A stretch of DNA of 64,000 nucleotides from Pseudomonadota bacterium (GTDB lineage Bacteria > Desulfobacterota > Binatia > Binatales > Binataceae): positions 62,001 through 126,000 of the forward strand of contig JAJPIF010000022.1 of assembly GCA_021324885.1 (NCBI GenBank), read 5' to 3'. Numbering within the stretch: position 1 is the first letter of the stretch; each line of letters begins with the position of its first letter. The translations under genes were made by a program, and so were the position numbers. Below are positions 21,071-30,152 of the stretch, piece after piece. The notes under the pieces are model-generated. The model was not told the origin of the DNA. It searched no databases and worked only from the letters and a program-made list of their open reading frames with translations.

Positions 21071-23175
21071 TGAGCAACAGGACGGCGCGCGGCCGCGTCA
21101 AAAGCGCGCAGGCCAAAGCCAAACGCGGTGATAGAGCCAACCCCCCAGCGCCCCCGCGATCCACCTCGGGGACCGGCTTCAGCGGCCGGCAAAAGCTTTT
21201 TTTGGCGGGCATAATCCTGGCTACCGCGATCGTTTACCTGCGATGCCTTAGCAACGGCTACGTTTTTGACGACCACGAAATGATTATCCTCAATCGCCAC
21301 ATCGGCGAGTGGTCGTTTTTGTGGAAGGCGCTGGTCAACGATAGCTGGTGGTTCCGCGACCCGGCCCATCTGCCGCAAAGTCATTACTATCGGCCGCTGC
21401 AGGACATCTGGCTTGGACTTAACTACCATGCCTTCGGACTCAACCCGATCGGACCGCATGCGCTAATGGTCGGATTGCATCTGGCCGCGGTCATATTCGC
21501 TTACCTGATCGCGGTCATAGTTGCGGGCGATCAGTTTGCCGGTCTGACCGCAGCGTTGCTCTTCGGCGTGTTGCCGGTGCATGCCGAGGCGGTTATCTGG
21601 GCGACGGCAATCCCCGAGTCGCTGTGCGGGACACTTCAACTGGCCGCCTTCTATTTTTATTTGCGTTATCGCGAACAGGCCCGCAGCAGCGGCTTGGTGG
21701 TCTCGCTCGCGATGTTCGGCGGCGCGCTATTCAGCCATGAGAGCGCGATCGCGTTTCCATTACTGATTGCCGTACATGAGTTTCTCTTGCCCCGGCGCGG
21801 CTCTCACCCTTTTCCCGGTCAGCGCGAGGGGCCGGATAAGGATGGCTGTGCAATTGTGAGCAATGGGCGGAAAGCCGTTTCGACGGCTTTGCCATTCATC
21901 GTTGTTGCGATTGTTTATCTTGGAGTGCGGTTTGCGGTGCTTGGGTTTATCGCCAGGCGCGACGTTAACAATCAGGCGACGCTGGCGCAAATACTGCTGA
22001 CGGTGCCGACGGTGATCGTCCACAACCTCGCCGACATCATCGATCCATTCCAGGCTGGCCCTTCGCATCGAATCATCTGGATCAACAGTCCCGCGTCTCC
22101 CGAATTCTGGATGCCCGCGGTGGTCCTGGCGCTGATCGCCGCGGCCGGTCTCATGGCGGTCGCGGACATTCCCAATCGTAACGCCTATCTGTTTTCGGCG
22201 GCGTGGGTATTTATCCCGATGCTGCCCGTGCTCAACTTGTGCATCCTCTATCCCAACGCGCTGGTGGCGGATCGGTATCTGTATTTCAGTTCGTTCGGAT
22301 TTTGCCTGCTGTCGGGCGAGGTCGCGGCCGCTATCGCGCGCAGCAATTCAGCATGGAGGCTGCCGGTGGGAGCAGCGGTCGGCACGCTCGCAGTCGTCTA
22401 TGCCTTGGTGTTGTGGCACGTGCAGCATTTCTGGCATGACGAGATCGAGCTGTTCGGGCGCTGTATTGAGCGTTTCCCGGATTCGGGCTTCTGCCATAAC
22501 CGCCTGGGGATGGCGCTGCAGGCCGCCGGCGACCTGAAAGACGCCGAACACGAGTTGAGGACCGCGTTCCAACTCGATCCCCATGATTATGCCAGCGAGT
22601 ACGACCTCGGGATGGTGCACGCGCGCGAGGGTTTGTATGCGCAGGCGGCTCGCGAGACTGCCGAGGCGCTCAAGCATCTGCCAAACGCGCCGGTCAGCGC
22701 TTACATCGAATTGGCCGAACTCTACGATTTGGCTCACGACAATTCCGCCAGCGAGGCAACTTTCGCGCACGCCGAAAAACTCCCCGGAGGCGGTTTGGAG
22801 GTAGCCTTGGCGCGAGCACGAAACAGCCTGGCGCGCAAGGATGGCGCCGGCGCTGAGCATCAGCTCGAAAAATTGTCGGCGGTCGCCCCCGATGATCCGC
22901 GGGTGCTGCTGATGCTGGGCTCGGCAAGGGCGATCCAGAATCGCTATGACGATGCCCTTGCGGCATACCAACATGCTCTGAGAATCGCTCCCGGCGATCC
23001 AACCCTGCGGTTTCTGACCGCGCTTACGCTGCACAATCTCGGGCGGGATCGCGAAGCGTTGAAGCAATGCCAACTGGCATTGCGCGCGGCGCCCTCGAAT
23101 CCCAACGCGTTGGCTTTGCTGCGTCTGATTGAACGCAGCCTCTCGCGCCCGGGCAGTCGCGGGATCCCCGGTTAG
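21070..23175 (+). CDS. TMTC-like membrane protein with C-terminal TPR repeats
   Basis: A 701-residue protein. A basic 40-residue cytoplasmic head is followed by about ten membrane helices up to residue 450. After the first helix, GYVFDDHEMI carries the acidic DD pair placed as in GT-C glycosyltransferases, and HSYYRP-like HYYRPLQ and the HAEAVIWATAIPE loop are typical of TMTC-type proteins. From about 470 a soluble tail contains five to six tetratricopeptide repeats (for example LGMALQAAGDLKDAEHELR). The family is known or suspected to transfer sugars, usually O-mannose, from lipid donors to exported proteins. The ATG overlaps the preceding remnant's stop. Confidence 0.8.
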   Translation: MSNRTARGRVKSAQAKAKRGDRANPPAPPRSTSGTGFSGRQKLFLAGIILATAIVYLRCLSNGYVFDDHEMIILNRHIGEWSFLWKALVNDSWWFRDPAHLPQSHYYRPLQDIWLGLNYHAFGLNPIGPHALMVGLHLAAVIFAYLIAVIVAGDQFAGLTAALLFGVLPVHAEAVIWATAIPESLCGTLQLAAFYFYLRYREQARSSGLVVSLAMFGGALFSHESAIAFPLLIAVHEFLLPRRGSHPFPGQREGPDKDGCAIVSNGRKAVSTALPFIVVAIVYLGVRFAVLGFIARRDVNNQATLAQILLTVPTVIVHNLADIIDPFQAGPSHRIIWINSPASPEFWMPAVVLALIAAAGLMAVADIPNRNAYLFSAAWVFIPMLPVLNLCILYPNALVADRYLYFSSFGFCLLSGEVAAAIARSNSAWRLPVGAAVGTLAVVYALVLWHVQHFWHDEIELFGRCIERFPDSGFCHNRLGMALQAAGDLKDAEHELRTAFQLDPHDYASEYDLGMVHAREGLYAQAARETAEALKHLPNAPVSAYIELAELYDLAHDNSASEATFAHAEKLPGGGLEVALARARNSLARKDGAGAEHQLEKLSAVAPDDPRVLLMLGSARAIQNRYDDALAAYQHALRIAPGDPTLRFLTALTLHNLGRDREALKQCQLALRAAPSNPNALALLRLIERSLSRPGSRGIPG

Positions 23176-23227
23176 ATATCCGCGCCGGCGGGATAGAATA
23201 GCCGCCGCGGGAAGGCTAAGTTTATAA

Positions 23228-25384
23228 GTGAACGCCGGCCAGCATCCCCACGCAGCAAACGGGGATAGCGCGAAAGTCCGACTCGGCGGGGACGGACAGC
23301 CCGTCGTGGCGGGCAAATTTATGGAATCGGGCGGCGTCCTGTTGAATATGAGCGAGGCGCAAATTTCTCTTCGTTCGCAGTTATTTGCGGCAATCAGAAC
23401 CAAGGGCCCAAACGGGTTCCGTGCCGCGGTTTGGCTCTTGCTCGCGGTGGCGGCCGTTGGGTTGTCAGCTCAAGCTCCGCCGTCATGGGCCACAGCTTCG
23501 CCCCACATCATCACTGCACCGCTCATCAAAAAGAAAGTCGGCGGCATTGATCATCCTAAGTTTGTAACGCCTGAGCACGCCGACTTCATGCAGGTTAAGG
23601 AGCGGGTGATCGGCGTGCTGGTTGGCAAGGACGCCAAAGCCTATCCAGTGCGGATTTTGAGATGGCACCAGGTGGTCAATGATGTTATCGGCGGCCGGGC
23701 GGTTGCGGTGACTTATTGTCCGTTGACCGGCAACGCCGCGGTTTACGAGCGCTATGTCAACGGCAAGCCTGTCCTCCTTTCCCCGACCGATAAACTCTAT
23801 GAGAGCACGACGCTGTTCAGCGACAGCGCGACCCACAGTTTGTGGTCGCAATTCAACGGCGAGGCCGTAGCCGGGTCGCAAAAGGGCAAGCGCATGACCC
23901 AGTTGCCCAGCATCAACACCAATTGGGGTTTGTGGCTTGCTTTCCATCCCAAGTCGCTCGCGTTGTCGTCGGATAACGGCTATGCGCTGGACTATGATGA
24001 GGACCCGTATGGTGATTATGAAGGTCCCGGCGCGATTCAATTTCCCGTAAGCCATCAGGACAATCGCTTGCCGCGCAACGATCTGGTGTTGGGCGTCGAT
24101 ATCGACCATCACGCCGAGGCCTTCCCGCTCAATCGCCTCGCATACGAGAACAAAACCTCGATGACGACGGATATCGGCGGGAAAAAAATAACCGTGGTGT
24201 TCGAGCCGCGCACGATCACGGTCGGGGCTGCCGACGATCACCATCATATTCCCGCCTACACCGGGCAATGGTTCGGATGGGCCGCGTTTCATCCGAATTC
24301 CCAAATCTGGGGCAAGGAGCCGCCCAAGCCGCCGCCTCCGCTGCCCATTGTCTTCAAGGATGCCGGCGATCTGACCTATGCGCGGGAAGGCAATTCCGCA
24401 ACCCTGCTCAAGACCGGCAAGGTCCTGATTGCCGGGGGCGATAGCGGCCATTCGCCGATGATCGCCGCGGCGGAACTCTATGACCCGGTCAAACATGCCT
24501 TCAGCATCACGGGCGGGATGAAAAAGCCGCGCGGCGGCCACGATGCAACACTGCTGGCCGACGGCCGCGTGCTTTTCACCGGCGGTATGGACGATCACGC
24601 CGTGATCGCGGACGCGGAGATCTACGATCCGCAAACCGGGCAGTTCACCGCGGTTCAACCGATGCACTCCAGGCGGGAAAAGCATACGGCGACGTTGCTC
24701 AAGAACGGGATGGTTCTGATAGCGGGAGGCTATCCCGGGGATGCGGGTCCTGAGGCGAGCACAGAGTTATTTGACCCAGCCAAAGGTCAATTCCTGTCAG
24801 GTCCATCCATGACCAGCCCCCGCCAGGACCACAGCGCTACGCTGCTTCCCGACGGCCGAGTCCTCATCGTGGGCGGGACCGGAGCGAAGGGCGCCCTGTC
24901 GAGCGCGGAAATTTATGATCCCGCAACCGGCCGTTTCACGCCCACCGGCAACATGAGTATCGCGCGCCAGGGCCAGGCCGCGACCCTGTTGGCCAACGGC
25001 AAGGTGTTGATCACGGGGGGTTCGACCGGAAACATCGCGGCGCTGAAGTCCGTCGAAATATACGATCCCACAACCGGCCGCTTTACTTCCGCGGGCGACA
25101 TGCAAGTGGCGCGTGAAGGCCACCGGCAGGTCCTGCTGGCCGACGGCGACGTTCTGATCGTCGGTGGTCTCGGCATCGATCCCCAGCATCGCTATATCGC
25201 CAGCGCGGAACTGTACAACCCCGCGACCGGACGTTCCCGGCTGCTGGGGCAGATGCTGCTTCCGCGATTCGGCCCCACGCTGACTTTACTGGGAAACGGA
25301 CAGATTCTGGTAACCGGCAGGTTTTCGGCTCCCGGTTATTACGCCACGGCGACCGCGGAACTGTATCAGCCGCCTGCCAGCTGA
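23228..25384 (+). CDS. DUF3179 domain protein fused to Kelch-type beta-propeller
   Basis: A 718-residue exported protein. A hydrophobic segment at about 65-88 looks like a signal anchor. Residues 95-345 match DUF3179, but the hallmark CPLC is CPLT here (C164, T167). Residues 375-715 hold seven repeats of the pattern MxxxRxxHxATLLxxGxVLxxGG...AELYDPxTGxF, enough for a complete seven-bladed propeller. The GTG start at 23228 follows GGGAAGG; ATG 23348 would shorten the N-terminus by 40 residues. The function of DUF3179 proteins is unknown; the propeller suggests binding at the cell surface or in the periplasm. Confidence 0.85.
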   Translation: MNAGQHPHAANGDSAKVRLGGDGQPVVAGKFMESGGVLLNMSEAQISLRSQLFAAIRTKGPNGFRAAVWLLLAVAAVGLSAQAPPSWATASPHIITAPLIKKKVGGIDHPKFVTPEHADFMQVKERVIGVLVGKDAKAYPVRILRWHQVVNDVIGGRAVAVTYCPLTGNAAVYERYVNGKPVLLSPTDKLYESTTLFSDSATHSLWSQFNGEAVAGSQKGKRMTQLPSINTNWGLWLAFHPKSLALSSDNGYALDYDEDPYGDYEGPGAIQFPVSHQDNRLPRNDLVLGVDIDHHAEAFPLNRLAYENKTSMTTDIGGKKITVVFEPRTITVGAADDHHHIPAYTGQWFGWAAFHPNSQIWGKEPPKPPPPLPIVFKDAGDLTYAREGNSATLLKTGKVLIAGGDSGHSPMIAAAELYDPVKHAFSITGGMKKPRGGHDATLLADGRVLFTGGMDDHAVIADAEIYDPQTGQFTAVQPMHSRREKHTATLLKNGMVLIAGGYPGDAGPEASTELFDPAKGQFLSGPSMTSPRQDHSATLLPDGRVLIVGGTGAKGALSSAEIYDPATGRFTPTGNMSIARQGQAATLLANGKVLITGGSTGNIAALKSVEIYDPTTGRFTSAGDMQVAREGHRQVLLADGDVLIVGGLGIDPQHRYIASAELYNPATGRSRLLGQMLLPRFGPTLTLLGNGQILVTGRFSAPGYYATATAELYQPPAS

Positions 25385-25455
25385 AGGTTCAGGGAAAGCC
25401 GGTGGGATGGCCAGCGGGGGTGGAGCGATAATGATGAGGTGGAGCGAAAGTTAAG

Positions 25456-26676
25456 ATGGCAGCGGAACACGACCAGGGTTTTGAATTGTTCCGCTTGTCC
25501 GGAGTAACCGTCGCGATCGATTACTCCTGGCTGGTGATTTTCGCGCTGGTGCTCTGGGTGCTGTCGGCGGGCTATTTTCCCCAGCAATATCCGGGCTTTC
25601 CAATGTCCAGCTACTGGATCGTCGGGCTAATCGCCACGCTCCTGTTCTTTGCCTCGGTGTTGATCCACGAGTTGTCGCACGCCTGGGTCGCGAACCGGAT
25701 GGGCGAAAGCGTGACCCGGATTACCCTGTTCATTTTTGGCGGGATGGCCCATCTGGCGGGGGAGCCGGAAACGCCCGCGATCGAATTGAAGGTGGCGGGT
25801 GTCGGACCGCTGACCAGCCTGGTTCTGGCCGCCCTGTTCTGGGGTGTGCAACAGGCGATTCCCGCTGCGCCCGGTCTAATTCTGTGGCGGGCGATTTTCC
25901 GCTACCTCGCTTTCATCAACCTCGCGCTGGCGCTGTTTAATCTCTTGCCGGGATTTCCGTTGGACGGAGGCCGTCTGCTGCGAGCGATAATCTGGCGGCG
26001 CACAGGAAGCCTGACCAAAGCCACCTCGCAGGCCGCCAATTGGGGCCAAGGTATAGCGTTTGGCGTGATCGGGCTCGGAGCATTGGAAATATTCGGCGGC
26101 GATCTGATTGGCGGTTTGTGGCTGATCTTTATCGGCTTTTTCCTCAGAAGCGCGGCTTTGGCCAGCTATCAGCATCTGTTCGTCGATCAGATGCTGGGCA
26201 ATTTGCGGCTGGCCGACACGATGGTTACCAACCCGGTGACGCTGCCGCCGGACATGCCCGTAACGGAAGCGGTTGAGAAGTATTTCTTGCATTTGGGATT
26301 CGGCGGCTTTCCCGTAACTGACGATGGGCAGGTGTTGGGATTGCTGTCCCTGTCGCAGGTCAGCGGCTGTCCCGCGCAGGAACGCTCAACGCGCCGGGTA
26401 CGCGACATCATGCGCCCGTTGGACGGCAAAATTGTAATCCCCGCATCGGCGACGGTGGCGCAAGCGCTCCATCAGATGGCGGAAGCTGATGCCGGCCGCC
26501 TGTTGGTGATGGACGGCAGCCGCCTGGCAGGGATCATCACGCGATCCGGAATTGCGCGGCTGGTGCAGCTACGGATTGCACTCGGAGCAGGCGGTGATCC
26601 CGGGGACCGGCTCACCGGGATATCAAACGTCGAAAATCACCCGGGCGTGCCATCGGGCGCCGACCTTGCGCGCTGA
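25456..26676 (+). CDS. Site-2 protease family (M50) metallopeptidase with CBS domains
   Basis: A 406-residue intramembrane zinc peptidase. The zinc motif HELSH is at 71-75 and the third ligand Asp170 is in NLLPGFPLDGG, both inside membrane helices. Six helices occupy about residues 20-210. Two CBS modules follow (about 220-370, including MVTNPVTLPPD and DIMRPLDGKIVIP), which probably sense an adenine nucleotide. Mycobacterium Rv2625c is a protein of this architecture. The last 54 bases overlap the archease gene on the opposite strand. Confidence 0.92.
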   Translation: MAAEHDQGFELFRLSGVTVAIDYSWLVIFALVLWVLSAGYFPQQYPGFPMSSYWIVGLIATLLFFASVLIHELSHAWVANRMGESVTRITLFIFGGMAHLAGEPETPAIELKVAGVGPLTSLVLAALFWGVQQAIPAAPGLILWRAIFRYLAFINLALALFNLLPGFPLDGGRLLRAIIWRRTGSLTKATSQAANWGQGIAFGVIGLGALEIFGGDLIGGLWLIFIGFFLRSAALASYQHLFVDQMLGNLRLADTMVTNPVTLPPDMPVTEAVEKYFLHLGFGGFPVTDDGQVLGLLSLSQVSGCPAQERSTRRVRDIMRPLDGKIVIPASATVAQALHQMAEADAGRLLVMDGSRLAGIITRSGIARLVQLRIALGAGGDPGDRLTGISNVENHPGVPSGADLAR

Positions 26677-27048
26677 CAATTCGTGGTAGGTAACCGCCTT
26701 CAGCTCCTTGCGGAACTCATGGCGGGTTGCGTCGAACGGCTCGCCTCTAACCTCGACTCTCAAGCCTTCATTCCGTTCCTCGACCGCTGCTTCCGACCAG
26801 ATAAAAGCATCGGCCAGGAAAAGCTGAAGTAGCGCGCTCAGCATGTCATGCATTAGTTCCTCGTCGTCGCTGCCGACAATCAGCAGGTCGCGATTTTCGA
26901 TCGGACGCACCCCGGTGGTTTCGACCATTAACTGCGCAACCGCAATCGCTGCGCGGCGAAATAGCTCGGGGCGGGAATCGGCCTCGATTTCGATACCGAT
27001 ATCGCCGGTATGCTCGATTTCGTGAAACAGTTTGCCCTCGCCGGTCAT
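26623..27048 (-). CDS. Archease family protein
   Basis: A 141-residue protein with the two conserved archease blocks: HEIEHTGDIGIEIEADSRPE near the N-terminus with the metal-binding Asp, and KAVTYHELS near the C-terminus. Archease activates the RNA ligase RtcB by helping its guanylation. No rtcB is present in this window. The frame extends to 27123, but MTGEGKLFHEIEHTGD at 27048 is the natural start. Its 3' end overlaps the site-2 protease gene by 54 bp, tail to tail. Confidence 0.9.
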   Translation of the reverse strand: MTGEGKLFHEIEHTGDIGIEIEADSRPELFRRAAIAVAQLMVETTGVRPIENRDLLIVGSDDEELMHDMLSALLQLFLADAFIWSEAAVEERNEGLRVEVRGEPFDATRHEFRKELKAVTYHELSARKVGARWHARVIFDV

Positions 27049-27270
27049 TCGAATGTGCCCATCGGGCTTAGCAACAGAAGCGAAATGGCGTTCTGAACCG
27101 ATTTGGGTAATCGCCAGAAGCACCGGTATGAATTATCTATAACGTTTTCGTACATTCGCCAGAAATCCGGGCAATTAGTGGCGGAAACCAGCCTATTTTG
27201 GGTTTTCACGGATGGCATGAAAGGTGCTGAAGGAGTGGTGCAGGAGGGTTTTCAACGAGGTTATCGAATC

Positions 27271-27483
27271 ATGGAAGCCAGCACTACCACAAGGTTTGAA
27301 GTTATCGGCAAAATCTGCCATCTGCGCAAGCCCATCCGCGACCGCGCAGGACGCAACCGGTTCACCGAAGCCCCTGTTATCGTGGGCGAGATGACGAATC
27401 TGGATCGGCACATGTACCTGGTCAAATTTGCCGATGGAGCTACCACGTTCGTGTTTCCCGACGAGATTGAACTCGCATCATGA
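27271..27483 (+). CDS. Small hypothetical protein
   Basis: A 70-residue frame from ATG 27271 (GAGG 13 bases upstream) encodes MEASTTTRFEVIGKICHLRK and onward, with NLDRHMYLVKFADGATTFVF near the end. The alternating pattern with YLVKFADG looks like a small beta-barrel. I do not recognise the family. The frame is open upstream to 27103 and ATG 27217 is an alternative start. A hairpin with AGGCTGC/GCAGCCT arms (27515-27534) lies 31 bases past the stop and may end the transcript, although no T-run follows. Confidence 0.55.
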   Translation: MEASTTTRFEVIGKICHLRKPIRDRAGRNRFTEAPVIVGEMTNLDRHMYLVKFADGATTFVFPDEIELAS

Positions 27484-27711
27484 GCGCGATGGCGCAAACT
27501 TATATAAAACTTTCAGGCTGCCTCTGCGCAGCCTCTGAAACTCGGCCGGGCAACCTGCAGCTATTCCGGATTGCCTGGCTTTCCGCTTCCTTAATCGGCG
27601 TTCGAGTTTGACCGAAGTCTCGGAATCGGCTCGACACCATTCCTTGAACAGAGCATTCGTTCAATTCCGGCTGTATCTATTGGCGTCATTCAGCGATGGC
27701 AAGCTGTTTGC

Positions 27712-27731
27712 TTAAGCTGAGTACAGCTTAA
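27712..27731. promoter_or_regulatory. Perfect inverted repeat upstream of the CBS gene
   Basis: TTAAGCTG-AGTA-CAGCTTAA is an exact 8-bp inverted repeat with a 4-base spacer, placed 41 bases before the ATG at 27773. Its position and symmetry suit a dimeric regulator operator. No T-run follows, so a terminator is less likely. The regulator is unknown. Confidence 0.45.
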
Positions 27732-27772
27732 CTACGCAGGCGCCGATCGCGTCATACCGTGAGGACGATACT

Positions 27773-28375
27773 ATGCTAGTAGCCAGTCGCATGGCGAAAA
27801 ATCCGGTTACTGCTTCACCTATGGATACGCTGGCCGAAGCGCAACATCGGATGAATGCGGGCAACTTCAGGCATCTGCCCGTAACCGATAACGGCAAGCT
27901 GGTCGGGATGCTTTCCGATGCCGATGTTCGCCAACACCAGGGCCATCTGAAAGACACCAAGGTCAGCGGGGCGATGACGGAGAACCCAATCACCGTCACT
28001 CCCGAGACTACGATGGAAGAAGCCGCGGAGATAATGCTGGAGCGGAAAATCAGCGGACTTCCCGTGGTCGATCGGGGAAAGCTTGTCGGCATCATCACAA
28101 CTGCCGACCTGCTGGGCGCATTCCTGGAGATTTTCGGCACCACCGAGGAAAACGCGACTCGCATCGATATCATGCTCGACGAAAGCGGACCGCACGACCT
28201 GCCGAGCGCGTCACAGGTGATCCACAGCGCCGGGGGCGAGATCCTCGGCCTGGGAACCTACCGGGATCGATGGGAAGAAGAGCGCGTTTATTATCTGGTT
28301 ATCCGCGCCGACTCGCTGCAGCCGGTGATCGCTGCACTGGAAGACAAGGGATTCCGCGTATTAGGCGTTCATTGA
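27773..28375 (+). CDS. CBS domain protein with ACT-like C-terminus (AcuB-like)
   Basis: A 200-residue cytoplasmic protein. Two CBS motifs (about 1-60, MAKNPVTASPMDTLAEAQ; and 65-125, MTENPITVTPETTMEEAAE with SGLPVVDRGKLVGIIT) form one Bateman module. The C-terminal 65 residues (IDIMLDESGPHDLPSASQVI and onward) look like an ACT domain. This is the layout of AcuB-type proteins linked to acetoin or energy-state sensing. GAGGA nine bases upstream supports the ATG. It stands alone between non-coding gaps, with an inverted repeat upstream. Confidence 0.85.
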   Translation: MLVASRMAKNPVTASPMDTLAEAQHRMNAGNFRHLPVTDNGKLVGMLSDADVRQHQGHLKDTKVSGAMTENPITVTPETTMEEAAEIMLERKISGLPVVDRGKLVGIITTADLLGAFLEIFGTTEENATRIDIMLDESGPHDLPSASQVIHSAGGEILGLGTYRDRWEEERVYYLVIRADSLQPVIAALEDKGFRVLGVH

Positions 28376-28486
28376 GCGGAGAAGAAAAGAGGAGCCAGGA
28401 AGGACAGCTTCAGAGCCTCGGAACCATAAGTCCGGCGTTTCGGAATTTGTGAATTTTCCTTCTCACTTCTCTTCTCCTGCTCTTAA
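28374..28486. repeat. Long imperfect inverted repeat, purine/pyrimidine-rich
   Basis: GAGCGGAGAAGAAAAGAGGAG at the end of the CBS gene faces a pyrimidine-rich CCTTCTCACTTCTCTTCTCC about 60 bases on. The two could pair into a long interrupted stem between the CBS gene and the convergent MlaC gene, acting as a two-way terminator. No clean T-run is present, so this is tentative. Confidence 0.35.
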
Positions 28487-28575
28487 CATCCCGGATGAGC
28501 GAATGCTCCCTTCGATACAAAATGCTCCCCGTCGACACAACCGTGGGCCGGAACGACTCATCCCGGTAAGTTTAC

Positions 28576-29238
28576 TCATGCGCCTGCTGACCCTTTGATC
28601 TGCTTCAATTTGTCCTGAAGCATCTGGACCAATTCAGGATAGCCGCGGCTGTTGATGATGCGATTAAACTGGTTGCGGTAATTCCCGGTCAGGCTGATGT
28701 CGGCGACAATCACGTCGTACACCTTCCACATGCCATCGACCCATCGCATCCGATAGTCAACTTTAATCGGCTCCTGGCCAGGCTTGAGCGTAATCGTGGT
28801 GTCGATTTTGCGGTAGCCCTCGCCTTCGGGAGTTTCCCTGACGTAGTCAACCTTGACCGTGTCAGTGTAGTTCTCAGCTTTGGAAAAATTCGATTCTGAG
28901 AGGTAAATCGACTCGACCAGGTTGCTGAAAAGCCGGGTGAACTGCGCACGCTGTTCGGGGTTGAGACTTTTCCAATGGTAGCCTAGCGCCGACCGAGCCA
29001 TTTCGGTCGTGTCCCAGTATTGCTCGAGAAGCCTGCGCAGTTTTTCCCGGCAAGCCGCCTGATTCGCTTTGCACGACGGATCGCGGGTTAGTTCGAGAAT
29101 ACGATTTCCGAGCGATTTGGCCTCGGGCATCGCGGGCGGCAGCGCGGCGGCCGCCACGCCGCTTACCAACGCCATGGAAATCGCCACAGCCGCCCGAAAC
29201 GAACCTATTCTTTGCACCAAGTTACTGCTCCGATCCAA
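28576..29238 (-). CDS. mlaC: MlaC/Ttg2D-family phospholipid-binding ABC transporter protein
   Basis: A 220-residue exported protein of the Tol_Tol_Ttg2 family (PF05494). A signal peptide covers residues 1-31 (hydrophobic core AAVAISMALVSGVAAAAL). The body contains the pattern RxxLxxYWDTTEMARSALGYHW, then FTRLFSNLVESIYL, VDYRMRWVDGMWKVYDVI and ISLTGNYRNQFN, all landmarks of MlaC. The protein ferries phospholipids across the periplasm between outer-membrane MlaA and inner-membrane MlaFEDB. Neither of those partners lies in this window, so it is detached from the usual operon. Confidence 0.9.
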   Translation of the reverse strand: MDRSSNLVQRIGSFRAAVAISMALVSGVAAAALPPAMPEAKSLGNRILELTRDPSCKANQAACREKLRRLLEQYWDTTEMARSALGYHWKSLNPEQRAQFTRLFSNLVESIYLSESNFSKAENYTDTVKVDYVRETPEGEGYRKIDTTITLKPGQEPIKVDYRMRWVDGMWKVYDVIVADISLTGNYRNQFNRIINSRGYPELVQMLQDKLKQIKGSAGA

Positions 29239-29528
29239 AATTCGGCCGGTCCTCCAGCCTTCAATCTGCGAAAGACCTTATTCTGACCCCTTTCCGCGGC
29301 GATTTGAAACACGTGCCCCGCCAGCCAAAGCCCAATTTGCGCGGCTGCGGTGCCGATGCCAATGGAATTGCCAAGCCGAACCAGAGAGTACGGCAAAACT
29401 CTTGTCATCGTGGAAAGGCGCGGACGTGAACAGCCGCAGAATTTGCCCTCGGTTTGCACCTCAACCCGATCCGCCACCAATCCTCGTGAGCAACCGTTGT
29501 GAAAACGGCGGTTGGCGGGCGCTGGTGG

Positions 29529-29960
29529 TCAGGGGCGCGGGATATTGCCGGGACCGAGCATCGGCGGCGCCACTTCCATCATCGCGATAATTTTCAAACC
29601 GCTATCCTCGCGGCGCAGTGTGTAGCAGGCGCGTCCGCGCATCAGCACGCTGCCGTCGGCGCGGTAACGAACAAAATCCGACATCAGCAGACCCATATCC
29701 GGAGCAGTGGGCCACGCATATGTCTTTTCGATCCCGGTGCGCGCCCAACCCTTGCTTCGCATGATCTCCTTCGTACTCGCCATCATCCGGGCCCACGTGG
29801 TCGCGTCGCTGACCACGGTCACCGGCTGCTTTCCGCCGAGTAGGACACAGGGAAAAGAGAAATTCGCTACGTAGGCCTCGGTATCATTGCCGTTGAATGA
29901 ATCGATGTAGCGTGGATAAAAGGCGTGCATCTCGGCAGCCAATTGTTCGGCCTCTGCCAT
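29529..29960 (-). CDS. NTF2-like (SnoaL-type) fold protein
   Basis: A 143-residue protein, with GAGAGGAG 10 bases before the ATG. The helix-first pattern MAEAEQLAAEMHAFYPRYID, then YVANFSFPCVLL, YAWPTAPDMGLLMSDFVRYR and CYTLRREDSGLKIIAMME is the cone-shaped NTF2-like fold. Members are small-molecule isomerases, cyclases or binding proteins, and no catalytic residues can be named here. The gene is divergent from the esterase at 30153 and is followed by a 290-base gap in which no other gene is seen. Confidence 0.7.
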   Translation of the reverse strand: MAEAEQLAAEMHAFYPRYIDSFNGNDTEAYVANFSFPCVLLGGKQPVTVVSDATTWARMMASTKEIMRSKGWARTGIEKTYAWPTAPDMGLLMSDFVRYRADGSVLMRGRACYTLRREDSGLKIIAMMEVAPPMLGPGNIPRP

Positions 29961-30152
29961 CGCGATTCGCTCCTCTCAAAACCTGGCCTGCGACAGTGTA
30001 GCAGAGTTGCGCTCCATTTTGTCCATCCGCCGCCCAGTCGCTTATCCCGCCTGCTTCGCGAACGCGGCCTTGCTAAATTGATGAGTTACCTGACCCAATG
30101 CGGGGCCCACAAAGCGGGAGCCGATTGGATTTGGAACAAGGAGAGACCCAGC

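Noticed and set aside
29239-29528. Gap between the NTF2-like and MlaC genes searched for a small gene
   Set aside because: Only short unconvincing frames on both strands; I see no gene here.
29069-29590. Plus-strand open frame of 173 codons across the MlaC start and the gap behind it
   Set aside because: Runs antisense into both flanking genes, no ribosome site and no protein family features.
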